A model generated the notes under the pieces. It searched no databases and was not told where the DNA came from. It saw nothing but the letters and a program-made list of their open reading frames with translations. A stretch of 35,658 nt of DNA from Lampropedia puyangensis (GTDB lineage: Bacteria; Pseudomonadota; Gammaproteobacteria; Burkholderiales; Burkholderiaceae_C): the NCBI RefSeq assembly GCF_004833285.1, contig NZ_STFG01000029.1:1-35658 (forward strand), given 5' to 3'. A program made the position numbers and the translations under genes. Positions within the stretch are counted from its first letter, which is position 1, and each line of letters opens with the position of its first letter. Below, piece after piece: positions 1 to 8,060 of this stretch.

Positions 1-143
1 CAAAATCATCTTCCAACTTGCTATCACCGTCCAGCGCCCACCCCATAAAGAACAAAACACCGAACTCGCGAAGGGCGCAACTATACAGCCATTCCAATCA
101 ACAAAAATCAAATCGATGGGGAAATTTTCGAATCTTTTGGTTT

Positions 144-1346
144 TCAAGCCTTTTCTAGTACCAAGGCAATTCCTTGCCCAACCCCAATACACATTGTGCA
201 AAGGGCGTAGCGCCCTCCCATACGATGTAGACGATTGGTTGCAGTCGTGGCCAAGCGTGCGCCACTTGCTCCCAATGGATGGCCTAAAGCGATGGCCCCG
301 CCCCACGCATTAACACGTGGATCATTGTCTTGCAGCCCTAAAGTACGTAAGACGGCTAATCCCTGAGCAGCAAATGCTTCGTTAAGCTCTATGACATCCA
401 TTTGCTCCAAATTTAAACCTGTCTGATTGAGCACTTTCTGTACTGCAGGCACGGGGCCGATACCCATCATGCGTGGAGCAACTCCAGCGACGGCCATTCC
501 GACAATACGGGCTTTAGGCTGCAGTTGGTGTTTATCTATTGCAGATTCGCCAGCAATGAGTAAAGCGCACGCACCATCATTGACCCCGCTGGCATTGCCT
601 GCAGTGACCGAACCATCCGCGCGCACAATGCCCTTGAGTGCTGCAAGTTTGCTCAAACTAGTTGAGCGCGGGTGCTCGTCTTGACTCACCACGATGGTCT
701 CACCCTTTTTTTGCGGAATATGCACAGGCACAATTTCCGCAGCCAAGTGCCCAGCCTCTTGTGCAGCCACGGCACGCAGCTGGCTGGATAGTGCCATTTG
801 ATCTTGCGCAGCGCGCTCTATCCCGTATTCGATTGCAACGTTTTCTGCGGTTTCTGGCATAGAGTCGATGCCATACTGCTCTTTCATCAAGCGATTGACA
901 AAACGCCAACCGATAGTGGTGTCGTAAACGGCATTGTTGCGGTCGAATGCACTCTGGGCTTTGGGCATCACAAAGGGTGCACGACTCATACTTTCCACAC
1001 CACCAGCAATCATGAGTTGCGCTTCACCAGATTTGATCGCTCGCGCCGCAGTGCCCACTGCGTCCAAACCAGAGCCACATAACCGGTTGAGCGTTGCGCC
1101 AGGCACATCAATAGGCAAACCGGCCAACAATGCGGCCATCCGAGCCACATTGCGGTTGTCTTCGCCAGCTTGATTTGCGCAGCCAAAAATGACGTCGTCT
1201 ATTTCGTCCCATTGCACGCCAGCATTGCGCGCCATCAACGCCTTGATAGGGATGGCCGCTAAATCGTCTGTGCGCACACTACTCAGTGCGCCGCCATAAC
1301 GGCCAATTGGTGTACGGATGGCGTCACATATATAAGCTTGGTTCAT
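144..1346 (-). CDS. Acetyl-CoA acyltransferase / 3-oxoadipyl-CoA thiolase-like (PcaF/PaaJ type)
   Basis: Thiolase that cleaves a 3-oxoacyl-CoA with CoA to give acetyl-CoA and a shortened acyl-CoA. The 400-residue protein has the usual full length of the PcaF/PaaJ class. The nucleophilic Cys90 lies in a RLCGSGLDAVG context, His356 in GGAIALGHPLGASG, and the second active-site Cys386 in CTMCIGVGQG, so all catalytic residues are present. GNASGVNDGA near residue 250 is also typical. It is the last recognisable gene of a minus-strand acyl-CoA cluster, 98 bp after the Bug-protein gene. Its similarity to 3-oxoadipyl-CoA thiolases hints at a C6 dicarboxylyl or other short acyl substrate, but general acetyl-CoA acetyltransferase activity cannot be excluded. 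The enzyme class is certain; the substrate is inferred. Confidence 0.92.
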   Translation of the reverse strand: MNQAYICDAIRTPIGRYGGALSSVRTDDLAAIPIKALMARNAGVQWDEIDDVIFGCANQAGEDNRNVARMAALLAGLPIDVPGATLNRLCGSGLDAVGTAARAIKSGEAQLMIAGGVESMSRAPFVMPKAQSAFDRNNAVYDTTIGWRFVNRLMKEQYGIDSMPETAENVAIEYGIERAAQDQMALSSQLRAVAAQEAGHLAAEIVPVHIPQKKGETIVVSQDEHPRSTSLSKLAALKGIVRADGSVTAGNASGVNDGACALLIAGESAIDKHQLQPKARIVGMAVAGVAPRMMGIGPVPAVQKVLNQTGLNLEQMDVIELNEAFAAQGLAVLRTLGLQDNDPRVNAWGGAIALGHPLGASGARLATTATNRLHRMGGRYALCTMCIGVGQGIALVLEKA

Positions 1347-1444
1347 AAGATTCTCAGTGTGAATACATTAAGCAGCGGTACAGCGCACGGCTCTCACTCA
1401 TGTTGCACCATTGGCTATGCCGCCACTCAGGCCTGCCAGTTCCA

Positions 1445-2443
1445 TCAATCCAGTCGGATGTCTGCCTGGTGAATGACCGCAGCCCACTTATCAGTTTCTG
1501 TTTTAATAAAGGCATCCGTTTCTTCCGGCGTGAGTCCTTTCGCAAAGGTGCCCATGCGGTGCAATGTTTCTACAGTTTTCTCCTCGCGAATGATCTCTGC
1601 CGTGGCCTTTGAGACTTTTTGCACAATTTCATCCGGAACACCTGCTGGCGCAATCAAAGCGGCCCACGTGCTACCAGTTACCCCGTCGACCCCCTGTTCA
1701 GCAAAAGTAGGCACGTCTGGTACCGCAGGAAGTCGCTCATCACCAGCAACGCCAACCAGACGTACCCGCCCCTGTGGACCACTTTGCTCAATCAAATTCA
1801 CGGGCGCGTCCAAAAACAGCTGAATATGGCCCCCAAGCAAATCTGCCAGCGCAGGGGCCGCGCCACGGTATGGCACATGTACCATCTCCACTTTGGTGCG
1901 CCATGCGAGCAGTTCTGTTGTTAGATGCACTGATGAGCCATTGCCTGAAGAGCCGAAGCTGATCTTGCCTGGATGCGCTTTCGCATCCTTGATCACATCA
2001 TTGATGTTTTGGTATGGGGAGCTTTTGGCCACACCGGCCAAAAGCGGAGAAATTCCCATCAGCGATACACCACGAACCTGCTTAGGGTCGTATGGCAGCT
2101 TGGCATACAAAGTGGTATTGGCAGCGTACGCGGCAATCACCACTCCAAAGGTATAGCCATCAGGTGCAGAACGGGCCATGTCCGCCACACCAATCAAGCT
2201 ATTGCCTCCCGGCTTGTTTTCTACCACCACGGGTTGCCCCAATCGGACTTGCAATCCTGGGGCCACCAGCCTGGCCATTTGGTCCGTGAACCCACCAGGG
2301 GCGTACGGCACAATCAGTCGGATAGGCTTATTGGGCCAAGCGTTTGTTTGTGCCTGTGCTGCACCCCCGACCAACAGCAGCGCCACTGCCATCAGAATGC
2401 CACTGCCCCTAATGCTGCCACCGTGTTTAAAGTTTGAATGCAC
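1445..2443 (-). CDS. Bug-family tripartite tricarboxylate transporter (TctC-like) substrate-binding protein
   Basis: Periplasmic solute-binding protein of the Bug/TctC family, 332 residues, the usual size. An N-terminal signal peptide has a hydrophobic stretch at about residues 15-28 and a likely signal-peptidase site after AQA (29-31). The mature protein opens with the family hallmark WPNKPIRLIVPYAPGG and contains VVVENKPGG and APDGYT. The start is GTG, chosen because AAAGGAG lies 8 bases upstream and the signal peptide begins there. Such proteins capture carboxylates or related small acids; Burkholderiales have many paralogues, often without TctA/TctB partners nearby, and none is visible here. 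Its position between acyl-CoA dehydrogenase and thiolase genes suggests it delivers the acid this cluster degrades; the ligand is unknown. Confidence 0.93.
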   Translation of the reverse strand: MHSNFKHGGSIRGSGILMAVALLLVGGAAQAQTNAWPNKPIRLIVPYAPGGFTDQMARLVAPGLQVRLGQPVVVENKPGGNSLIGVADMARSAPDGYTFGVVIAAYAANTTLYAKLPYDPKQVRGVSLMGISPLLAGVAKSSPYQNINDVIKDAKAHPGKISFGSSGNGSSVHLTTELLAWRTKVEMVHVPYRGAAPALADLLGGHIQLFLDAPVNLIEQSGPQGRVRLVGVAGDERLPAVPDVPTFAEQGVDGVTGSTWAALIAPAGVPDEIVQKVSKATAEIIREEKTVETLHRMGTFAKGLTPEETDAFIKTETDKWAAVIHQADIRLD

Positions 2444-2557
2444 TGCTTTGTCTCCTTTTATTGATATAGATGGGCATCCCTACCTAGCCCCTTATGTTTA
2501 CGGCCCATTTTCTGGGCTCAACTTGTCGTTTGAAGTTCTGAGGAATTGAATGTGACG

Positions 2558-3733
2558 CTACGGAGCCCCCACCAGCGCTCGACCAATAATGACTTGTTGA
2601 ATCTGACTGGTCCCCTCATACAAACGCAACAGGCGCACATCACGGTAGAGGCGCTCCACCGCGAACTCATTGATGTAGCCTGAACCTCCATGAATTTGCA
2701 CGCCACGATCGGCAATTCGCCCCAACGCCTCTGTGGTGAACAGCTTGGTTGCTGAAGCATGCAGTGCCACCTCTGGATCACTGCGCCCTGCTCCAGCCAT
2801 GCGTTCTTTGCCCTGGTCGTAGCGAATGGCTGTTTGCTGTACCAACGCCCAGCCAGCCAATAATTCAGCCTGGCTGTCTGCCAGCATGGCTTGAATCAAT
2901 TGAAAATCGCCAATGCGCTGGCCAAACTGCTTACGCTCACGGGCGTAAGCAATCGATTCATCCACAATCCGCTTAGCCTGCCCGCACGCCACAGCTGAGA
3001 TGTGCAGGCGTCCTCGGTCCAACACCTTCATCGCAGTTTTAAAGCCTTTGCCTGGCACCCCACCAATAATATTGGTAGCAGGCACGCGCACGTTATCGAG
3101 AATGACGTCAGCCGTTTTAGTCCCCTTTTGCCCCATTTTTTTGTCGGGCGTGCCAACAGATAGGCCCGGCAAGTGCGCAGGCACAATGAACGCACTGATA
3201 CCGTTGGCGCCAGGGCCGTCGGTACGCGCCATCAAAGTGAACGCGCCCGCGCGAGGCGCGTTGGTAATAAAACGCTTGGTGCCATTGAGCACATAGACAT
3301 CGCCATCACGCTCAGCACGCAGCTTCAGTGCCGCAGCGTCGGAGCCTGCATCAGGTTCAGTCAACGCAAAAGACATCACCAACTCGCCACTGGCCACCAA
3401 GGGCAAATACTGCTGCTTTTGCTCTTGCGTTCCATCCATCAAAATGCCTTGTGAACCAATGCCCACGTTGGTTCCAAAAACTGAGCGAAACGCCAATGAG
3501 GTGTATCCCAGCTCGTAGGCAACTTGCACTTCCTGCTGCATATTCAAGCCAATGCCTCCCCATTCCTCGGGAATCGACAGGCCAAACAAACCCAGCGTTT
3601 TCATATCTTGGATGAGGTCTTCAGGCACATCATCGAGTTCTTCAACTCGCTTCTCCGCAGGCATTAAACGTTCGCGCACAAAGCGCTGCACAGCGCTTAA
3701 CAGCAATTCAAAAGTATCTTGATCCAGTGCCAT
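2558..3733 (-). CDS. Acyl-CoA dehydrogenase
   Basis: FAD-dependent acyl-CoA dehydrogenase introducing a 2,3-double bond into acyl-CoA and passing electrons to electron-transfer flavoprotein. The 391-residue protein has the normal three-part layout: N-terminal helical domain, middle beta domain with FALTEPDAGSDA (first family signature, about residues 122-133), and C-terminal helical domain with QIHGGSGYINEF and ERLYRDVRLLRLYEGTSQIQ. Glu373 in the YEGTS motif is the expected catalytic base, as in short-chain enzymes. The ATG start has an AAGGCAG-like ribosome site. The gene lies 56 bp after the CoA-transferase gene, so the two probably share a transcript. The substrate is not readable; neighbours suggest a short or dicarboxylyl-CoA. 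Confidence 0.94.
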   Translation of the reverse strand: MALDQDTFELLLSAVQRFVRERLMPAEKRVEELDDVPEDLIQDMKTLGLFGLSIPEEWGGIGLNMQQEVQVAYELGYTSLAFRSVFGTNVGIGSQGILMDGTQEQKQQYLPLVASGELVMSFALTEPDAGSDAAALKLRAERDGDVYVLNGTKRFITNAPRAGAFTLMARTDGPGANGISAFIVPAHLPGLSVGTPDKKMGQKGTKTADVILDNVRVPATNIIGGVPGKGFKTAMKVLDRGRLHISAVACGQAKRIVDESIAYARERKQFGQRIGDFQLIQAMLADSQAELLAGWALVQQTAIRYDQGKERMAGAGRSDPEVALHASATKLFTTEALGRIADRGVQIHGGSGYINEFAVERLYRDVRLLRLYEGTSQIQQVIIGRALVGAP

Positions 3734-3789
3734 TTCAGCTGCCTTATTGTGAATTCAATCGGTTATCGGCTATGGCGCTTTGAGCGCCA

Positions 3790-4998
3790 TCACAGCACGC
3801 CATTCGCCTGCAATTGGGCCAAACGTGCATCATCGAGATGGAGAAGGGTTTGCAGCACTTCGCGCGTTCCTTCCCCCAAAAAAGGTGGGGCTTGCCGCAC
3901 TGCTGTGCGCTGACCATCCAATACAAAAGGAGCTGCAAGTACATGGCTGGTAGCCCCTTCTTGCGCCGGCACAGCCTGCACCATCCCAGTGGCTTGTGCA
4001 CGCGGCGATTGCAAAGCCTGTAGCAACCCCAGCACTTCCCCGCAAGGAATACCTGCGGAGGCCAGCCGTGGCAACAATTGCGCGCGGGTGAACGTGCGCA
4101 AAGCCTCTTCAATTTGCGCAATCAATACGTTGCGATACTGACCGCGAAGCACATTGGTAGCAAAGCGAGGGTCTTGCGCCATATCAGGTCGCTCAATAAC
4201 CTCACGCGCAAAGCGCTGAAACTGTGCGTTGTTGCCAACCGTGATCACCAACGGGCCATCAGCCGCCTCAAACACACCATACGGCACGATTGAAGGGTGC
4301 GAATTGCCATAACGCGGAGGGTCCTCGCCCATCTGCAAAGCCTCAAGGCCGTAATAGGCAGTCAGCATCAAACCGCAGTCAAACAAGGCCAGTTGCACAT
4401 GCCTGCCACAGCCGCTTCGTTCACGATCAAACAAAGCAGCAAGCACAGCTTGGGCCGCATGCATGCCCGTGAACAAATCCACAACTGCCACACCAAACTT
4501 CAAGGGCGGCTGCGTCGCTTCGCCATTCATCGCCATCAAACCGGCCTCGGCCTGGACCACCAAGTCATAGCCAGGCCGCGCCGCCTCCTGCCCTTGTGCA
4601 GCGTAGCCCGAGACAGAGACGTAAATGATGTCATCCTTGAGTGCTTTGATGTCCTCATAGCCCACGCCAAGTTTCTGCGCTCCGCCGAACTTGAAGTTCT
4701 GCACCACCACATCACACTGCGCGGCCAACTCGCGCACCAGTTGCTGGCCTTCGGGATGCTGTAAGTCAACCGTGATTGAACGCTTATTGCGGTTAACGCT
4801 GTTGAAATAGGCCGTTTGGGTAGAGTTCACGCGCAGTCCCCAGTCGCGCGTGTCATCACCGCGGCCTGGATGCTCTACCTTGATGACCTCGGCCCCCAAA
4901 TCCCCCAGAGTCTGTGCGCACAATGGTCCAGCCAAAACGCGGGATAAGTCCAACACCCGAATACCTGCTAAAGGCATTGCTGCGCCTGCCTGTGTCAT
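3790..4998 (-). CDS. CaiB/BaiF (class III) CoA-transferase
   Basis: Family III CoA-transferase that moves CoA from a donor such as succinyl-CoA onto a free carboxylic acid. The 402 residues match the family length. The start LAGIRVLDLSRVLAGP and the following GDLGAEVIKVEHPGRGDDTR are diagnostic. Asp145 of the RPGYD motif aligns, by my recollection of the family, with the catalytic aspartate. The gene overlaps the upstream hydroxyacyl-CoA dehydrogenase gene by four bases (ATGA), implying translational coupling. In this cluster it is the probable activating enzyme that turns the imported acid into its CoA ester, because no acyl-CoA ligase is present. Acid and donor are inferred only. Confidence 0.93.
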   Translation of the reverse strand: MTQAGAAMPLAGIRVLDLSRVLAGPLCAQTLGDLGAEVIKVEHPGRGDDTRDWGLRVNSTQTAYFNSVNRNKRSITVDLQHPEGQQLVRELAAQCDVVVQNFKFGGAQKLGVGYEDIKALKDDIIYVSVSGYAAQGQEAARPGYDLVVQAEAGLMAMNGEATQPPLKFGVAVVDLFTGMHAAQAVLAALFDRERSGCGRHVQLALFDCGLMLTAYYGLEALQMGEDPPRYGNSHPSIVPYGVFEAADGPLVITVGNNAQFQRFAREVIERPDMAQDPRFATNVLRGQYRNVLIAQIEEALRTFTRAQLLPRLASAGIPCGEVLGLLQALQSPRAQATGMVQAVPAQEGATSHVLAAPFVLDGQRTAVRQAPPFLGEGTREVLQTLLHLDDARLAQLQANGVL

Positions 4999-6335
4999 GC
5001 GCCCGCCCTTGCCACAGCAGTGGCTGCTGAAGCGCCATTCAAACTCTCAAATTTTTGGCCTTGCGCCACGAGTTGCCGCAACAAGGGCGATGGCTTCCAA
5101 AACAAGGCATCTTCTTTGGCATACCGCTCTATATCAGCCAGCACTTCAGGCAAACCTTGCGCATCAGCCCAGAACATGGGGCCGCCTTTTTCGCGCGGAA
5201 AGCCGTATCCATAAAGTAATGTGACATCCACATCCAAAGGCCGCAGCGCCACGCCTTCGTGCACGATATTAGCGCCCTCATTCACCATGGCGACCATATA
5301 GCGCCGCACAATTTCTTCGTTCGTGAACGTGCGTGGAACTACCCCTGCGCGTAGGCGCTCCGCATCGATGATTTGCAATACCTGTTCATCGTGTGCTCCG
5401 TTCCTTGAGCCGTTTTCATACAAATAATATCCACGCCCCGTTTTTTGACCAAACCATCCGCGCTCGCATAAGCGGTCGGCAATCTGCACATAACGCGCCT
5501 GCGGGTCTCGCGTAGCAGCGCGGCGCTTGCGCGTGGCCCAGCCAATATCGCCACCGGCCAGATCCGCCACCTGAAATGGGCCCATTGCAAAACCAAATGC
5601 GCGCAAGGCCTCGTCAATTTGGTATGGCGTTGCCCCGTCTTCCATGGCGAATTCAGCCGCTTGCCGATAAACCGCCAGCATGCGGTTGCCAATGAACCCA
5701 TCGCACACCCCGGCTCGCACAGGTACTTTGCCTAAGCGTTTGGCCAATGCAAATGCCGTCGCCACAACTTCGGGGGCCACTTTCGTTGGTACAACGACTT
5801 CCAGCAGTTTCATGATGTGCGCAGGCGAGAAAAAATGCAGCCCAATCACATCCTGCGCCCGCTGTGTATAGCCTGCAATCACATCAATGTCCAGGTATGA
5901 GGTATTGGTTGCCAATACCGCCCCCGGCTTGCACACAGTATCCAGGGCTTCAAAGACCGACTGTTTGACCGCCATGTCTTCAAACGCAGCCTCGATGACA
6001 AGATCCACCTCCCCCAGTGCCGCATATTCGCAGCCACTGTCAAAGCGCGCTAACGTGTCAGCCTTGCCTTGCTCACTCAGCTTGCCCTTGCTGACCATGC
6101 CAGAGAACACCTTCTCCACATTGGCATAGCCTTTTTGTGCTGCACTCGCATCCCGCTCAACCATATGCACCTGCAGCCCTGCCTGCAGCAAGGCCACGGC
6201 AATACCCGCACCCATGGTGCCGCCACCAATGACTCCTACGTACTCAACAGCGCGCGGCTCAACCGCCTCAAACCCTGGAAGCGCAGCTGCTTGTTGTTGC
6301 GCCCACTGGACGTAACTCTGCACATCATGTGCCAT
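4995..6335 (-). CDS. 3-hydroxyacyl-CoA dehydrogenase (stand-alone, without hydratase domain)
   Basis: NAD-dependent oxidation of (S)-3-hydroxyacyl-CoA to 3-oxoacyl-CoA. The Rossmann motif GVIGGGTMGAG is at residues 34-44, Glu115 in DLVIEAAFED, Ser146 in NTSYLDI, catalytic His167 in GLHFFSPAH and Asn217 in FIGNRM. A second helical 3HCDH domain follows, ending in PSPLLRQLVAQG as in multifunctional beta-oxidation proteins. The start at 6335 is chosen over an ATG 75 bases upstream because GGAGAC lies just before it and the earlier residues are not conserved-looking. At 446 residues it equals the C-terminal half of a FadB/FadJ-type protein; the enoyl-CoA hydratase half is missing. It is the first gene of the minus-strand cluster, facing the LysR gene. 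Confidence 0.93.
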   Translation of the reverse strand: MAHDVQSYVQWAQQQAAALPGFEAVEPRAVEYVGVIGGGTMGAGIAVALLQAGLQVHMVERDASAAQKGYANVEKVFSGMVSKGKLSEQGKADTLARFDSGCEYAALGEVDLVIEAAFEDMAVKQSVFEALDTVCKPGAVLATNTSYLDIDVIAGYTQRAQDVIGLHFFSPAHIMKLLEVVVPTKVAPEVVATAFALAKRLGKVPVRAGVCDGFIGNRMLAVYRQAAEFAMEDGATPYQIDEALRAFGFAMGPFQVADLAGGDIGWATRKRRAATRDPQARYVQIADRLCERGWFGQKTGRGYYLYENGSRNGAHDEQVLQIIDAERLRAGVVPRTFTNEEIVRRYMVAMVNEGANIVHEGVALRPLDVDVTLLYGYGFPREKGGPMFWADAQGLPEVLADIERYAKEDALFWKPSPLLRQLVAQGQKFESLNGASAATAVARAGA

Positions 6336-6397
6336 GCCTGTCTCCTTATCCTTGCGTATTTCATGCGTTGGACACAGTCTAGGCAGGCAAATCAGGC

Positions 6398-6445
6398 TTG
6401 ACAATTCCAAACATTATTGACATGGTGTCAAAATTTATTTGACAC
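6398..6445. promoter_or_regulatory. Probable LysR-type operator between divergent genes
   Basis: The 190-bp spacer between the acyl-CoA cluster and the LysR gene contains a perfect inverted repeat, GTGTCAAA (6425-6432) and TTTGACAC (6438-6445), separated by five A/T bases. A second, overlapping inverted pair is TTGACA (6417-6422) and TGTCAA (6426-6431), and a further TTGACA lies at 6398-6403. Palindromes with AT-rich centres in the spacer to a divergent operon are typical LysR-regulator binding sites. The TGTCAA copy read on the minus strand could also serve as a -35 hexamer for the catabolic cluster, with TGGAAT 16 bases further on. Operator function is inferred. Confidence 0.6.
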
Positions 6446-6525
6446 ATATAGATTCTTTACCACCATAGGCTCCAGCCGTACCAAGGCAGCGCCCTCACAC
6501 CCCACCGATTTTTCCAACACACGCC

Positions 6526-7455
6526 ATGGATCCCGCTTCTCTTGTCTTACTGGTTGAAATCATTGAGGCAGGCAACCTCAGCCGCGCTGCACGCAAACTG
6601 AAAATGACACGTGCCAATGTCAGCTACCGATTGGCCCAACTGGAAAAGCAAGTCGGCTCGCAATTGCTACGCAGAACTACGGTACAGGTCGAAGCCACCG
6701 AACTGGGCAAACGCCTACTGGAACATGGCATCCTGATACGCAATGAACTGCTACAGGCACAAGAGAGCGTCGAGCGTTTGGGGCAGGGCCTGCATGGGCG
6801 CGTGGGATTGTCTGTGCCCAGTGGCTACGGTCAGATGGTCATGGCCCCATGGTTGCTGGAATTCAAGCAACGATACCCAGACATCGTGCTCGATGTAGTG
6901 TTTGAAAACCGTGTTGACAACCTGGTGCGTGACGAAATCGACGTCGCCATCCGCATCATGCCCGAGCCCCCAGGGCAACTGGTAGCGCGCGACATGGGCA
7001 CAGTGCGCTACATCGCTTGCGCCACCCAAACGTGGCTTGCGCAGCACGGCACACCCCAAACCCCGCAAGCCTTATCCACACTGCCGGTTATCACTTCAGC
7101 CGTTGTTGGCGAAAAAATCCGACTGCGGGCTTACCGTGAAGACGGCAGTTTTGACGATGCCCCCTTGAATCCAAGCTTGGTGTCAGAGCACTTCCCATTC
7201 CTGCGCGAAGCCATTCTGGCGCACCTTGGTATTGGCATCGTGCCCGATTACGTCGTGCAAGCAGAGTTGCTCAGCGGGCAAGTTCTTGCCATGCTGCCAT
7301 CGTATCGGCTCAGCATTTTTGGTACGCGAATGTTTATGCTGTACATGCCCGGACGCCATCAAACCCGTGCCATCCGAACCTGCATTGACTTTTTACTCGC
7401 CAAAAACCAAGCCCAATTGACACCTTCAATCCACAACCCACTGCTTGCGCCATAA
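6526..7455 (+). CDS. LysR-family transcriptional regulator
   Basis: A 309-residue LysR regulator. The N-terminal winged helix-turn-helix covers about residues 3-60, with the expected pattern NLSRAARKLKMTRANVSYRLAQLEKQVGSQLLRRTT. The rest is an effector-binding domain with VGLSVPSGYGQ near residue 93, VDVAIR-like text (EIDVAIRI) and GIGIVPDYV. This layout resembles the CrgA/DsdC-like group common in Burkholderiales. It is divergent from the acyl-CoA cluster, and the shared spacer carries a clear palindrome, so it most likely controls that cluster in response to the substrate or its CoA ester. No strong ribosome site precedes the ATG. Confidence 0.94.
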   Translation: MDPASLVLLVEIIEAGNLSRAARKLKMTRANVSYRLAQLEKQVGSQLLRRTTVQVEATELGKRLLEHGILIRNELLQAQESVERLGQGLHGRVGLSVPSGYGQMVMAPWLLEFKQRYPDIVLDVVFENRVDNLVRDEIDVAIRIMPEPPGQLVARDMGTVRYIACATQTWLAQHGTPQTPQALSTLPVITSAVVGEKIRLRAYREDGSFDDAPLNPSLVSEHFPFLREAILAHLGIGIVPDYVVQAELLSGQVLAMLPSYRLSIFGTRMFMLYMPGRHQTRAIRTCIDFLLAKNQAQLTPSIHNPLLAP

Positions 7456-8060
7456 ACATCGCGAGATGTCTGCCAGTACAAGCGCATTGCCCAAGGTGCT
7501 TTGCAAAGCTGCAATCACCGTTACAATCACCGGTTCAATCCAAAAATCAGGCGTAGCGCATGGCGCATGCTGGTGGGCTTGGCCTGCTGCACACCATTCG
7601 CCCGCAATCTGGTTGGTCACAACCCTTACTCTCGACATCGAGGTTGGCGCATCACCATGACTTTTGCCTTGACAGCAATTTACCGCTGGGAGCATTGCCA
7701 CACGCTCACCAGCCATGCCATTCGCGTGTATCGTGCATTTCGCGCGTTAATCATCTGGTAACCCACTCTTGGCCCCTACATTGGAAGGCGCCTCATCGGT
7801 TGCGCGCCACCGCCCCAAGTAGGCATAACACCCGCACGCTGACTTCATCAGCAAGCACACCACTGTTTCTGTATTGCAAGGGCGTCATCAGCGCTTCTTT
7901 GCTGGAGGCAACAAAGGCGATATTGGCCTTTTTTTATCCACGCGCAACACAGGAGAAGCTTGCTCGCACTCAGCAGCGCATCAAGTTTTATTGCCGCGGC
8001 ATTCTTTCAGGCACGCCCATTGCGCAGCTGCACGATACCTATTACTTCTGGAGTTTTGAT
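7456..8060. other. Long region without a recognisable gene
   Basis: About 600 bp between the LysR gene and the decarboxylase gene. Several frames stay open on both strands, and one is continuous with the downstream gene from an ATG at 7560, but the translations are rich in His, Ser, Cys and Trp and match no family I recognise. I see no convincing ribosome site before 8061. A terminator-like hairpin lies at 7913-7935. The stretch may be an untranslated leader, a decayed gene, or both. Confidence 0.5.
7913..7935 (+). terminator. Rho-independent terminator-like hairpin upstream of the polyamine genes
   Basis: A six-base stem AAAGGC (7913-7918) and GCCTTT (7926-7931) encloses a seven-base loop and runs into seven consecutive T residues (7929-7935). 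It lies about 125 bases before the chosen start of the carboxynorspermidine decarboxylase gene and 460 bases after the LysR stop. It could end the LysR transcript or act as a leader attenuator. Confidence 0.5.

Noticed and set aside
1-143. Possible start of another minus-strand gene at position 46 running off the left edge
   Set aside because: Only 15 codons are visible, with no ribosome site and no recognisable motif; other frames are open too.
7426-7716. Minus-strand 96-residue open frame after the LysR gene
   Set aside because: It overlaps the end of the LysR gene, has no ribosome site and no recognisable domain.
7560-8060. N-terminal extension of the carboxynorspermidine decarboxylase, giving 542 residues
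   Set aside because: The extension has no family similarity, spans a terminator-like hairpin, and a TTG with GGAG at the right distance gives the normal NspC length.
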